A stretch of DNA of 64,000 bases from Termitomyces sp. T153. Taxonomy: Eukaryota; Basidiomycota; Agaricomycetes; Agaricales; Lyophyllaceae. The stretch is taken from contig JACKQL020000050.1 in assembly GCA_018296165.2 (NCBI GenBank), positions 327,639 through 391,638 on the forward strand, written 5' to 3'. This document shows, piece after piece, positions 10,123-22,329 of this stretch (position 1 is its first letter; the number at the start of each line of letters is the position of its first letter). The position numbers were made by a program, and so were the translations under genes. The notes under the pieces were generated by a model, which was not told the origin of the DNA, searched no databases, and saw only the letters and a list, made by a program, of their open reading frames with translations.

Positions 10123-12166
10123 ATGTCTGTGTATAACCCCATGTACAACCCTGCCAGCTACCTTACCAACATCTATGGTTGGCTAGTCCCTGAAAACCCA
10201 TACACCCCATTTTACCCAGGCCCCCCTGCAGATCAGTATGTTCCTCATCACTGAACTCCTGACTCCAACCAGGCATTTTATGCCCCCTCCATTAGCCAGA
10301 GGATACCTTTGGGCTGGCACCGCCCTCCAGCATTCCCTGCCAATAGCAACAACCCTTGCATGCACCCTGGAGGATACTCTGCAGTGCCCCCCAACTCTGC
10401 CTACCTTCCCTCTGCCCACTACTATGCATATCCAGTCTCTGCTGCAGCCCCAGCCCCTCCAGAGCACCAAGATAATTATTCTCCTCCTTGTTTGCCATTT
10501 TCTGCTCAAGTCCCCCCTTTCCTCAGGCAGCAAAAAATTGAAGCCTACATCCAATAGCATGATGAAGTCCTCTGCTTCCTCTGCCTCTCCCCTGTGGAGT
10601 TTGCAAGGTGTGCTTGCACCCTCCTCATCAACTTAGGCTACTCTAACACTCCTGCAATGCCAGAAGTTTGGGCAGATCAGCTCCTTGACTTCCACAAATG
10701 CTACCTGCAAGGAAACCTCCCCAAAACTATGCAAGGCACCCTGGGAATTGATGCTAATTTATAGAACAAGCTCCACACATTGGTCAAAGAAATCCATACC
10801 CATACCAGTCTGAAACCCCACCTATTTGAAGGTCCTCTGGACCCCTCCTGCTCCTTCTATGTACAATGCGAGTAACCTATCAGAACAAAAAGCAAAGCCC
10901 TGCCTTCCATTCTTTGCCAGCAGAAAGAACTTAATGTGGCCTCCAGCATCTTGAGGAACCTCAACACTGCAGGGGGATTGTTTGACCAACCTACTGCCCA
11001 CACCTTGGCCCTCTCCACTTGTCCCCAGGCCAACTCCATCCCCAGTGCCTTCTATACATGGGACCAACCCACCACCTCCAATACCTCCAAACCCCATGCA
11101 CAACAGCTGCCCCCACATGTCAATGACAATACTTATGATGCACTGGCTTGGGAAGGAAAACTCAACATTCAAAAGCCCAAATCTTTTGATGGCCATGACC
11201 CCTGGAAGCGGCACATCTTTCTAACACAGTGTTTAATGATGTTCCAAGCTAAGCCCATTACCTTCCAGCTTGAGAGCTCACAAGTGGCCTTCACTGCATC
11301 ATATTTGCAGGGTATTGGCTTTGACCATTATACTGCACTACTCTGGTTTGATCCCAACAACTCTGTATTCTCCAATTGGCTTGCTTTCACCCAGGAATTC
11401 TCTAGTAAGTTTGGCATCTTTAACACTGTAGTGGAAGCAGAGAAAAACCTCTTCAACCTCCAAATGTGCGATAACAAATGCTTCATAACCTTCATTGTAC
11501 AATTCAAACAGAAAGCCTACAAAACCAGGTGAAATTACAATGCTCTCTGATTTGCCCTCCATCATGCCCTGCCTCAACAGATTAAGGACATCCTTTGTCT
11601 CATGCCCAAGCAAACCACATATGACAGATACAAGGCACTTGTTACCCAGGTCAACCAGCATTACTGGGAAGACCAGAGTGAGAACACAGCACTGTGGACC
11701 TTGTGGAACACCTCCAGCAACACTAATTAGCAGACTGGAGCAACCAACAGCAATTGACCCTCAATCCCCATCAACCCTGCCAACTCCACACCCCATTTTC
11801 CCCCAGGCTGAGGGTCTTCCAGTGCCAATTGACCCCCAGGACAACACCCACCTGCCCAACTCAACACTGCTGACCTCCACAAGGCCCCAGAACCCCTGGA
11901 TGTCAACCCTGACAACCTCAAGAACACTCCAGACTCCACCAACAACCAAGAAGCCTTATATGTGAACAAGATCTGGAACAGACTATAGGTTGACATACTG
12001 GAGGAGACTCAGGAGAAATAATGGAAGGAGGGTGCATGCATCCTATGTAGTGAGCAGGGACACTTTATCAGTAGCTGTCCTAAATGCCAGGTGATGGGAC
12101 ATGTTGTGTGGACTATCAATGGAGAAGACTGTGACTACCAGTTTATGAAAAACAAGTCAGCAGTTT
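10123..12166 (+). pseudogene. gypsy-1 Gag with CCHC knuckle (decayed)
   Basis: A plausible Gag start is the ATG at 10123 (MSVYNPMYNPASYLTNIYGW), followed by a proline- and tyrosine-rich N-terminal region and several stops. The structural core lies at 10936-11532, where IQKPKSFDGHDPWKRHIFLT and FSNWLAFTQEFSSKFG match the retrotransposon Gag domain. A zinc knuckle at 12037-12078 reads CILCSEQGHFISSC (C-x2-C-x4-H-x4-C), intact. The frame is broken at least after YKTR (11532) and before the knuckle. Role by family: capsid formation and RNA packaging. Confidence 0.8.
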
Positions 12167-12329
12167 AGGTCTGAAAGACACACTAGACTGTGAACATCTT
12201 CTCCATCCTGGCCACACTTCTCTGCACAACAGTATTTGCCTTGAACAACTTCCCAGCACACCTCCCCTCCCACTCCTCCACTACCCTCCTTCTCCACACC
12301 ACCCTCCCCTTTTCCAACAACTCTGTCCC

Positions 12330-13110
12330 CACACTAGTCAACAGTGGCACCACAGATAACTTTGTTAATGAATTTTGCTAGCAGTGCTTACTCTCCAACA
12401 GCTTTGCTACCTCCCCACTCCAACCCTCTTCAAGCTCTTTGATGGCAATCCCACCCCTGCCAGAGATATCACACATTGCCTGGAGATGGCTGTGACCTTT
12501 GCCAATGGACAACAACAAGAACTCTGATTACTTGTCACACTACACTCTTCTGCCCCCATCATCTTAGGCTTCTCATGGCTCCACTCCACCAATCCCCACA
12601 TTGACTGGCCCAGCCTCACCCTCCGTCTTGACCAGGACAACCCCACCAACTCCAGACTAGTGCCCTTTAATGTCTTGCCCCCCTCCAAGAACTCCAAGAC
12701 CACAATCGACCAACCCTAGACTCCTCCACAGCTCTGCTTGAAGTCTGCATGGTTGTTTGTCATCAGTGTCTGACTTGATAGCTCATCCAAGGTCCTCCCA
12801 ACCCTTGTCGACAGCAGTGCCTCTGGCATCTTTGTCAGCAGCCAACTTGACCTCTGACACAATGACCTTGACAAGCCCCTCAAGCTCCAACTCTTCAATG
12901 GAAGCCCTGCCATGACAGAAATCACCCAATACCACGATGACACCCTCACCTTTGATAATGACCTACAATTTCAGGCCCAGCTTCTTATCACCCAACTCCC
13001 CCCATCAACTCCAATTGTGCTCAGACTTCCGTGGCTGCAAGATGTCAACAACATCAACTGGAACAACCTCACCATGCAATTTCCCAGCCCCAAAGCAAGT
13101 CTAGTGGCTG
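12330..13110 (+). pseudogene. gypsy-1 protease region, two retropepsin-like modules in tandem
   Basis: Module 1 (about 12334-12700) has LVNSGTTDNFVN at the position of the catalytic LVDSGAT motif, then LFDGNP, then IILGFSWLHSTNPHIDWPSL. Module 2 (about 12796-13090) has TLVDSSASGIFVSSQLDL, then LQLFNGSPAMTEITQYHDD, then PIVLRLPWLQDVNNINW. Each module therefore repeats the same order: catalytic D-S-G box, FDG loop and ILG/PWL box. Neither has an intact DSG: module 1 is NSG and module 2 is DSS. Stops (for example the TAG after NEFC at 12381) separate the parts. A single protease domain is normal for gypsy elements. Confidence 0.65.
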
Positions 13111-13143
13111 CCATCCCCCTCCACCTCCAGTCTGTCTTGGGCC

Positions 13144-14513
13144 TTGACCCTCCACCTCCAGTCTGTCTTGGGCCTTGACATTCCCACCCCCAGTGCCAGC
13201 ACCTCCAGAGCAACCCAAAGCCCCTCAACTTTCAACAGCAACCCAGAAGGTGAAAGAAATGCAACCCTGCCAGTCAACATCAAAATCATTGGCACTGTCC
13301 CCTTTGCATGCATCTTACAAGATGTCACCCCTGCCTTCCAGCTACAAATCATGCCAGCCTTACCAGAGGAGCACTTCTGCACAGAAACTACCTCGCTGGA
13401 GTGCAAAACAGAGGAGCAGATCCTATATGAAGTAGTTTCCCTGGAGTATCATGAATTTGCTGATGTATTTGAAGGGAGTGCTAAAGAACTTCTCCCACAC
13501 TACTCCTATAATCACAAGATTGACCTCAAAGAAGGCACCTCACTCCTGTTTGGCAAGATCTACAACATGTCTGAGATTGAGCTCTGGGCCCTGAAAGAAT
13601 ACCTTGATGACATGCTTGGCAAAGGCTTCATATGCCCATCAATCTCTGCTGCCGGCGCTCCAGTCTTGTTTGCCAAGAAGAAGGACAGATCACTCAGACT
13701 CTGTGTAGATTACCAGGGACTCAACAAAGTCACCAAAAAGAACTGGTATCCTCTTTTCCTGATTGGGGACCTTGTTAACTGCCTCTGCCATGCCAAGATC
13801 TACACAAAGATAGACCTCCATTCTGGCTATAACAATGTCTGGATTGCTCCAGGACATGAATGGAAGACCGCCTTTTGCACCTGCTATGGCCTCTTTGAGT
13901 ACCTAGTAATGCCTTTCAGAATGACTAACTCCTCTGCAACTTTCCAGTACTTCATGAACAACATCTTCTACAACATGAATGATGTTTTTGTCATTGTGTA
14001 CCTGGACAATATACTGATCTACTCAAATTTGCCCAAGAAGCATCCAAAGCATGTCTGCCACATTCTAAAATGACTCTGGGAGTACCATCCCAAGAAATGC
14101 TCCTTCTACATGATGGAGGTCAAATACCTCAGGGTTATTGTCACTCCCAACAGTGTATGCATGGACCCTGTCAAGGTTGAAGCCATACTCAACTGGCCCC
14201 CACCATGGAATGTCAAGGAGGTACAGTCATTCCTGGGGTTTGCTAACTTTTATTGCTAATTTGACAACTACTTCAGAATCACCCAACTCCTCAACCAACT
14301 CAGGCAGAAGGACATTTCTTGGGATTGGGACAGCAAGTGCCAAAGTGTATTCCTCCTCCTCAAGAAGGCCTTTATCTCCACTCCAGTCCTCTACCATTTT
14401 GACCCCCTCTGCCAGTCATGCTCAAATGCAATGCTTCTGATTACACCATTGCCAGAATACTCTTCCAGTCAGATTCTGGAGGCAAGGATCTCCATCCCTT
14501 CTACAGCTGTTCA
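13144..14513 (+). pseudogene. gypsy-1 reverse transcriptase / start of RNase H, truncated
   Basis: An open stretch 13144-14073 contains SAAGAPVLFAKKKDRSLRLC, VDYQGLNKVTKKNWYP, KIDLHSGYNNVWI and FRMTNSSATFQYFMNN, the usual order of Ty3 RT motifs. The catalytic box is YLDN rather than YLDD. After a stop at 14071-14073 the frame resumes with PKKCSFYMMEVKYLRVIV and VKEVQSFLGFANFYC, the RT-RNase H linker, then KDISWDWDSKCQSVF. Similarity stops exactly at 14513, where the copia LTR begins. The rest of RNase H and the integrase do not reappear beyond the copia element, so the gypsy copy is truncated or rearranged. Confidence 0.88.
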
Positions 14514-14979
14514 TGTTGAAGACAGGCAAAGCACAGGGGACTGAATAGTTACTAAAGCTGAAGTCCAGAGTCAGAAACTGAGTGTATTGAAGTGTAACAC
14601 ACTAACCTGAAGTCCAGAGTCAGAAACTGAGTGGGGACTTCAGGCTTCTACATTATCTATATATACTGTAATGTAACTGAATAGAAGAGAATCCATGTGA
14701 TTGAATTGAATAGAGAGACAATCACATGGAAGTGAATTGAATAGAAAGACAATCACATGAAAGTGAATTGAATAGAAAGACAATCACATGGAAGTGAATT
14801 GAATAGGAAGACAATCACATGAAAGATACATGTGATTGAATTGAATAGAAAGATAATCACATGGAAGGTACATGTGATTGAATTCAATAGCAATGAAAGG
14901 AAGCGGACTAAACATGTGTCAAATGAACTTGGAGTGAATGCTGATCATCCATAGTAGAATGCAATAAGCAATTCTAACA
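14514..14979 (-). repeat. copia 3' LTR (466 bp, hairpin-repeat rich)
   Basis: Homologous to 19762-20121 but about 100 bp longer. The excess comes from extra copies of a ~33-35 bp unit that pairs CATGTGATT with AATCACATG around a GAATTGAATAGAAAGA core, at about 14690-14890. A TATATATACTGTAATG stretch near 14655 is shared by both LTRs. Confidence 0.88.
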
Positions 14980-14989
14980 CTCCCCCCTG
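14980..14989 (-). other. copia polypurine tract
   Basis: The plus-strand CTCCCCCCTG corresponds to CAGGGGGGAG on the minus strand, directly upstream of the 3' LTR. This is the standard position and composition of the plus-strand primer of LTR retrotransposons. Confidence 0.75.
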
Positions 14990-15179
14990 ATCCAGTCAAT
15001 CTCCAAGCTTGAATAAGCTAGTAAATCATTCCCTGTCTGCAGAATTCCACTTTGAGTAGAGGAAGTGGTTTTGTGAGTAGATCTGCCACTTGTTCTGTTC
15101 CAGGAATATGATGAGGAATCAATTTCTGCTGATCAACTGTATCTCTGAGCCAATAGAAGCTGAGGTCAAGGTGTTTCAT

Positions 15180-18100
15180 TCATCTATGTTCTGGATTCTT
15201 GGTAACACTGACTGCAGATTGATTGTCAATCAGCATGGGAGATAGAACAGTAGAAGAGTATCCCATTTCATGTAGAATATTCTGCATCCAGATGATTTCT
15301 TTGCCAGCTTCTACAGCAGCAATGTATGTATTCTGCTTCAGTTGTGGATAAGGCAACAACTGATTGAAGCTTGCTACTCCATCCAATAGCTCCACCACCA
15401 ATTGTAGTCAGATAACCACCAGTAGAGCAGCCGGAATCAGGACAATCTCCATGTGAGGCATCACAGAATGTAGTAAAGGGTTGAATGCCAGTGTCAGCAT
15501 TAAAATGGAGTCTATAATCCATTGTGCCTTTGCAATAGCGTAATAAATGCTTGACTGCAGCCCAATGCTTGGGTCCTGGAGAGGAATTGAAGCATCCAAG
15601 GCATGAGACTGCATAAGCAATATCTGGCCTTGTCATAGTAGCCAAATACTGCAATGAACCAATTGCATTTAAATAAGGCACATTGCACATCTCCTCCTCT
15701 TCTGCTTCATTCTGTGGTGTCATGGCTTTAGAGAGTTTGATTCCAGGTGTCATTGGAGTAGATACTGGATTGCAATTACTCATTTTATAGCACTCCAACA
15801 TATCAACAATGTATTGACATTGTGAGAGTGAAATAGAACATTTAGAGTAGTCTCTGTGTATCTGAAAATCTAAAAGGAAGTGGGAAGAGCCCAAGTCATG
15901 TATTTTGAAGTGCTTTTTGAGGTCATCAACTGCAGAGTCAAGTGCAGCAGTAGATTTGGAAGCAAGTGTAATGTCATCAATATAGATGGGCACAATGATC
16001 TTGACTTCTCCTCTGACATAGAGAGATAGATAGAGCAGTCAGATTCAAGTCTTTTGAAGTCCATTGATAATAATGCTCCATATAGTTTCTTGTTCCACTG
16101 CCTGCCTGCTTGCTTTAGACAATAAAGTGACTTCTTGAGCCTGAGTACCTTCTTTCCATTCTGAAACCCCTCTGGTTGAAGCATATAGATATCTTCTTCC
16201 AGATCTCCATTGGGGAAAGCAGAAGTGACAATTCACAGAGTGCAATTCCATGTCCTCTATGCTAGCAATAGCAAGGATAAGGCACAAAGATGCAGGTCAA
16301 AATGTTGGTGCAAAGACTTCATTATAATCAATGCCAGAACACTGTATATAACCCTTTGCAACAAGTCTAGCTTTGAAGCACTCAATTGAGCCATCTGCAT
16401 TGTACTTGATGCAAAAGACCCATCCACAGCCAATTGCTTTCTTGCCTTCAGGCAAGTCACACTCCTCCCAGGTCCCATCAGCTACCAATGAGATATACTC
16501 ATCAACTGCAGCTTGATACTACTTCTCAGCATCCACAGTTTTCATAGCTTGCTTGAATGTCCTAGGATCTGAAAAAGTAGCCATTCCAGCAAATCAAACA
16601 TCCTCAAAACCAGGGTCAAGTAGATCTGGATCAGGTTCAAGATCAGACCCCAGATCTGATTCAGCTTGGACTTTGCTCTTCTTCCTCATCAGAACTATCC
16701 TGGACTGGTTCCTAATGTTGTACTATCCACCAATCTCTTGGAGGCTGTAAATTGCATTTAGAGCATCTCAGAGCAAAGGGAGGTGATGGAGGAGTAGGAA
16801 TTTGAGCTAGTGGCTGATCTGGTAGCTGAGCTAAATGTCTAGCACAATTTGGATGAGGTCTAGGAGGTGCTGGAGCAGCTGGTGGTGGTATTATAGGGCA
16901 TGCAGGTGCAGAAGGTTTAGATTGTATTTTTAATTGCAATAACTTAAAAAAATTTCAGGATGTGCAGGAGGTAATAACTGGCACTTAGAGAACAAATGGT
17001 TTTTGCTCATCATTTTCAAGAGCAGGTAACTCAAACACTGCACTTTGATTGGGGGATGCACTTTCAGGTAGGACTGATAGATCCATAGGTGGTAAAGGAG
17101 GTGTAGGAGGTATTACTGGCCTAGTTAAGTGCAAACCAGGCAATAAGCACTCATCAAACTCTGCTCTTTCAGAAATTACAGTCTTCTTGGTATCAGGATT
17201 GTAAAATAACCATCCTTTATAACCAGGAGAATACCCAATGAAGATGCATTTCTCCATGTGAGACTGTAAAGAGCTGCACTTATCCCTTTGTATATAAATA
17301 TATGCTCTACATCCCCAGACTCTGAGATAAGAGACATCTGGTTTGCACTTGTACCATGCTTCATAAAGATTAATTGACTGAGCTGCAGTTGGTCAATTCA
17401 GAATGTGAATCTGGGCATGAAGTCAATGTGCCCAGAATGAGGCTGGTAGACATGATTCATTGAGCATAGCAGTAATGTCCTCTGAGAGTGTTCTATTTGC
17501 TCTCTCAGCAACATCATTCTGCTGAGGTCTCTTGCGAGTTGTATGCCTCCTTTTAATTCCACAAGCATCAGTATATGCAATAAACTTCTTTGACATGTAC
17601 TCTCCACCTTTATCATCTTGTATGGCCTTGACTTTGGCATTTAGAGCATTCTCTGCATAAGCTTTAAATGTCTTAAAGGCATTAAATGCTTCACTTTTCT
17701 TCTGAGCCATAGCAGCTTTAAAGCTTGTGCAATCATCAATGAATGTAATCCAATAATGATAGCCCCCAATTGCAGTGACTGGAAGAGGGCCATGTACATC
17801 ACTGTGGATCAATTCTAATGGTTTAGATGCATGGCTACTGGAAGAAGGAAAGGGATTAGAGTGCATTTTGCCAGCCAAACAAGGTTCACAGATGGGATCA
17901 GGCTTTGCAGCAGAATTCAAGTCCAAACCAACTACTAATTTATTATTGATCATCTTTTTGACATCAGCATAGTTATGATGAGCAAATCTGCAATGCCAAA
18001 GTGTCAAATCAAGTGGTAAAGTGCTGGTAAGATGAGCAGACTCTGAAATAGGTGCAGTACAACCATCCAAATGAGCAGAGTTATCAGAGTTGATTGTAGC

Positions 18101-19421
18101 ACAGAATAACTCTTTCCTATTTAACCAAAAGTGCACGGCTTGTTTGTCAATATGAATATTGTAGCCTTTGTTTCTAATCAAATATAGACAGGACAAGAGA
18201 TTATTTTGAAGTGATGGAACATGCAAGACTCTGTGGAACTCTAAAGACCAGATTTTCTTCCCATTTACAACTGGATGGAATACAACTGTTCCAATCCCAG
18301 CTGAGTAAATGATGCAGCTATCAGCTAATCTGACTGGAGTGTGATAAGGAGAATAATTCTGAACTCAATTTTGATGTGGGGTCATGTGGCAAGTGGCTCT
18401 TGAGTCTACAATCCAATCAAAGTCAGCTTCAGGCTGTATGGGAAGAGAGGGATCTGAATGATCTAGTAAACAAGTACTTGCATTTCTAGCAAATTCTGCA
18501 TTATCTTTCTTAGACTTGTCATTATTAAAAGCTATATCAGCTTGCTCCTGCTTTTTGCTTCTCTTGTTGCAAGATTTTGTCTGCTGCTTTGCTTGTTGCT
18601 GAGCTGCTTTGTATGTGTAGCAATTAGCTTGTATGTGGCCTTGCAAGGTGCAAACATTATAGACAGATTTGGCTAAAGCAGCACTCATAGCAATTATAGC
18701 AGCAGCAGACTCATCAGAGTGATGATGACATTGTGTTTGCTCTGTAACAAAGGCCTGATGGATTTTGGCCTTGTCCAAGTCATCTTTGAGAAGAAGAGTA
18801 GATACAAAAGCTGAGAAATTATCAGGAAGTGCCCTTATTAATGCCATAGATGCTAGTTCATTGTCTAATTTGGCAATATCAAAGTCTTTTGGGCACAAAT
18901 CCTGGATTTTCTTCATTGCAGTCTCAACTCTGTTGATTAAAGTCTCCAAATTCTCCTCCTCTCCTTTTCTAATAGAGAACAAGTCATCATAGACATTAAA
19001 GCATGTGCCAGGGCATTGCTGCATGTGTATCTGCTTCAAGGCTTCCCACATTTTGTCTGGTTGATCTTTATAATGATTGAGATAGATTCTTTGATCATCT
19101 TTCACCATCAAATAAATCAGACCAGATGCAACATTAGCCTCTTTCTGCCATTCTGTGTATTCTCTTTTTTTCCTCTGATGTAGGTTTTTCAGAGAGTTGA
19201 GGAGCCAAAGAAAGCATGGACATAGGCATCCAGGCATTTTGGGACTGAAGATAAGCTTCCATTTCACCAACCCATGAGTTATAGTTGTGGGAATTGAGTT
19301 TGGTGAAGGTTGGAATAAATGTAGGCATGGTGGAAGAGGTGATTTGGAGTGTAGATTGAATAATAAAGTGTGGAGTTGCAGAATGCAGCAAAAAATGTGT
19401 TTGAAAGTGCTTTAGGAGCAA
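15180..19421 (-). pseudogene. copia Gag-Pol polyprotein (broken)
   Basis: Minus-strand order: Gag at 19.42-18.5 kb (KLNSHNYNSWVGEMEAYLQS; knuckle remnant NVCTLQGHIQANC with the first Cys lost); protease box IVDSRATCHMTPH at ~18.39 kb (G of DSGATCHM is R); integrase at 18.2-17.4 kb (ELIHSDVHGPLPVTAIGGYH, DDKGGEYMSKKF, KRRHTTRKRPQQNDVAERAN); RT at 16.5-15.9 kb ([16 protein letters not shown], then KSLYCLKQAGRQWNKKLYG and YIDDITLA, catalytic DD intact); RNase H at 15.5-15.2 kb (FCDASHGDCPDSGCSTGGYL, LSTTEAEYI). At least six frame breaks or stops divide it. In families of this kind one polyprotein is cleaved by its own protease. Confidence 0.9.
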
Positions 19422-19761
19422 TAATGTGCTAAAATCTAGTGTGCCAGAATGAATACAGCCACAATCCAGTCAAACTGGCAGGGTTCCTGTAAGGTCCTCA
19501 GGAGTGGTGCAGCAGGAAAGTGAGGTATAGTAAAGCTAACTAACTAACTGCAGACTCTGCAATTGTAACGCCTCCCAGTTAGGCAGGTCAGGCTTCACTA
19601 GCAAGATAAAGCAGCCCCACTTAAGGGTTACTACTCAATAGTTCAGAGTCTATGTATGTAAAGGGAGCTGCAACTACTATAAGGACTATAGCACAGACAC
19701 AAAGCAAATCAAAATGATAAAAAGCTTCAGACTAAAGCTTTAGAGGCTAAGGTCCATAACC
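19422..19761 (-). other. copia leader and primer-binding region
   Basis: No coding sequence. Immediately inside the 5' LTR the minus strand reads GGTTATGGACCTTAGCCTC. A GGTTATGG-type sequence next to the LTR recalls the primer-binding sites of copia elements primed by a cleaved half of initiator tRNA-Met, whose anticodon loop contains CAUAACC. This is inference from a short match. Confidence 0.5.
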
Positions 19762-20121
19762 TGTTGAAGACAGGCAAAGCATAGGGGACTGAACAGTCAC
19801 TAAAGCTGAAGTCCAGAGTTAGAAACTGAGTGGGGACTTCAGGCTTCTACATTATTTATATATACTATAATGTAACTGAATAGAAAAAATCACATGCAGA
19901 ATCCATGTGATTGAACTGAATAGAAAGGGAATCACATGGAAGATATATGTGATTGAATTGAATAGAAAGATAATCACATAGAAGATACATATGATTGAAT
20001 TGAATAGAAAGATACATGTGATAAACTGAATAGAAATGAAGGAAGCAGACTACACATGTGATAAATGAACTTGGAGTAAATGCTGATCATCCATAGTAGA
20101 ATGCAATAAGCAATTCTAACA
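19762..20121 (-). repeat. copia 5' LTR (360 bp)
   Basis: Second copy of the LTR at 14514-14979, with the same termini TGTTGAAGACAGG and CAATTCTAACA. It has fewer of the CATGTGATT/AATCACATG units. Scattered substitutions between the two LTRs show the insertion is not recent. Confidence 0.88.
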
Positions 20122-22039
20122 TGAAGTACTAGAGGTTGTTGTGGTTGGAGTAAACTTGAATGTGATGCAGTGCTCCTTCAAGATATGTAATGGAGCACCT
20201 GTTACTCCTCAGTAGCAATTACTCCTTAATATTAATTTCTTTATGTTATTATTGAGTAGCATTACATGATGCTACCTTTAAATACTCATATTGTAATTAT
20301 ATAAGGCAGTGCCTTACTTCATACTTTGTAGACAAGATCAATTGACTGGTTTTGACTTATGAGATGTGAACTGTAAGCTGCACAAATGGTTCCTCAGCAT
20401 TCATTAAGATGATGAGTTCAAAATAGATCTTCATATTACTTTCTCCATATTGCCATATTTGGAGAATTTAGGCCATATATGGTAGCTTCTAGCCAATGAT
20501 GGGTACTGGCTTTAGCCACACCCCACCTTCTCAGCAGCATTCTGCCAGCAGTGGACCAATACATTGTTGAGAGCAGATTTTGTCACAAGTAGTCACAGCC
20601 AGTCATGAAAAATAACATTAGCCAGTGGCAGTCTCACTGACAGTCTGCTGACACTAGCAAAATTGCAGTATTAAGTGGCCATGACAGGCTGGTCACTGAA
20701 AAACATAATTGCAATGGACCCAGTAGTATCAGTGGCTTTAGATTCTGGTCAAAGAACTCCACTTGATATGTATAGTATGACATAATGTATAGCCTCCACA
20801 GCACCCATATCATATGTTACATAGTGAGGATTCTGTTATGGTATAGCAGACTCTGCCAGTGATGTAGAATACCACACAAAGTATGCTCTACTATACTGTA
20901 ACATATGTATGTCTCCATGTGTGGCTGTGACATCTCCAATCCTTTCATTAAAGAACCTACTACTATACAAATGCTATTGACCTCAGATGTACATGCTAGT
21001 CCATGCACTCCCCTATTCTAAGAGCCATCCAAATTTTAAAGGCCACTGCTCTCATGACAATTTCAAAAAGTATCAAGAAAATTTTTGTGCATTGTCAAGC
21101 TCAGGAAATTGGTCAATTGGCCAGTGTCTTAGATCAAGAAGTGGTTTCTCTCAAATATGAAGAGCTCAGGGGTCACAAGCAATTGAAAATATTATCAGGC
21201 ATATTTCTCTGGGCATTATGAAAAACTACAATGCTATGGCCTTAAGGATAGTAGAGGTATGTAAAATCTTTTTATGTCTTTATTCAAGCCTGATAATTTG
21301 CATAGACTCTGACTGTTGGCCAAGTTTCCAAAAAAAAATTGGCACTATGATCAAAGCCAGCTTGCAGGCCACACTTGATCTTGATCATATGACTGATCAA
21401 AAAGAAACTCTCCAACAACACTCAAGTCATTTTAATAAGCATTGTGCAAAGCTGTAAAAGCTCATGAGTCATTATCTTCTCTTATAGATTGTTTCAGGTG
21501 CTTATCATAGTCATAGAATCAAGAAGGTATGGATAGCTATTTTTAGACTTTTGCTATCATTGTTGGTAATTGCCTTCAGGAGATTATGGTGACTTGACAA
21601 ATATGGGTATTTGTTTGATGTAGTCCATGAAACATCACTAACATTATTCTAGCTTCTGGTCAAATGCCTGAAGCTTAACAATGAGACCTTCTTAGCATTA
21701 ACTAAGTTTGAAGTCTACTATGTGGTTAATTATCACACTTTTTCATCTATTCTTTATATATTATCCCTAGTCATACAGTCTCCAGGAAGATCACAAAGGA
21801 GAGTGATGCTGAGAAGGCTCATCAATGAACTCAACAAGGCTTTTGATTCATTGGAATCAGAACTCAAACTCTCACCCAATTGCACTGCAGAGGAACAAGA
21901 TGACAATAATAGCAATTCAAATGTCATTTCAAGCTGCAAGAAACATCTGATTGTATTGCTCAATCCAAGACATTTAGGACTTGACATCATTTTATAAACA
22001 ATATCACTGAGGTGGCAGGTCAATGGTGGACTGGTAATT
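20122..22039. other. decayed region with an old LTR of the gypsy-2 family
   Basis: An LTR-like segment at about 20186-20395 begins TGTAATGGAGCACC and shares TAATTATATAAGGCAG, ACTTCATACTTTGTAGAC and GTGAACTGTAAGCTGCACAA with the LTRs at 22040 and 30900, but is more diverged. The remaining 1.6 kb has short broken frames on the plus strand, such as one at 21003-21221 and one at 21722-21997, with no family I recognise. It could be the wreck of another element or of a captured gene. Confidence 0.55.
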
Positions 22040-22231
22040 TGTAATGGAGCAGCCATTACCTAGCTGTACCATACATTATATATTAATTATTGAGCTATAC
22101 AGATAGCATCATGTGATGCTATCTCTGAAAACTACTGTACTTGTAATTATATAAGGCAGATTCACTATCAACTGGTTTTGACTTATGGAGTGTGAACTGT
22201 AAGCTGCACAAACTATAATGGAAACATTCCA
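22040..22231 (+). repeat. gypsy-2 5' LTR
   Basis: Begins TGTAATGGAGCAGCCATTAC and ends CATTCCA, a one-base change from the CATTACA end of the 3' LTR. About 20 bases around ACTTCATACTTTGTAGAC are missing relative to the 3' copy, which explains its shorter length. Confidence 0.88.
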
Positions 22232-22329
22232 TTTTTTACAAGTCAAACAAGTGTTAACTCATTTGCAAAGCAAAAAGCTGAACTTCTATATGATTAGCAC
22301 ATTAAAAAGTTTGATGTGCACCTTCTACA

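Larger units (their letters stand above)
14514..20121 (-). mobile_element. Ty1/copia element with both LTRs (decayed)
   Basis: The two LTRs share ends TGTTGAAG...TTCTAACA (plus-strand reading) and flank a minus-strand body of Gag, protease, integrase, RT and RNase H. That order, with integrase before RT, defines Ty1/copia. A polypurine tract AGGGGGGAG (minus strand) lies immediately inside the left LTR, which is therefore the 3' LTR. The five bases on either side (GTTCA and TGAAG) do not match, so no target duplication is visible. The element sits at the broken end of gypsy-1. Confidence 0.9.

Noticed and set aside
20122..20126. Target-site duplication around the copia element
   Set aside because: Flanks GTTCA and TGAAG do not match. 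The element lies at a rearranged junction.
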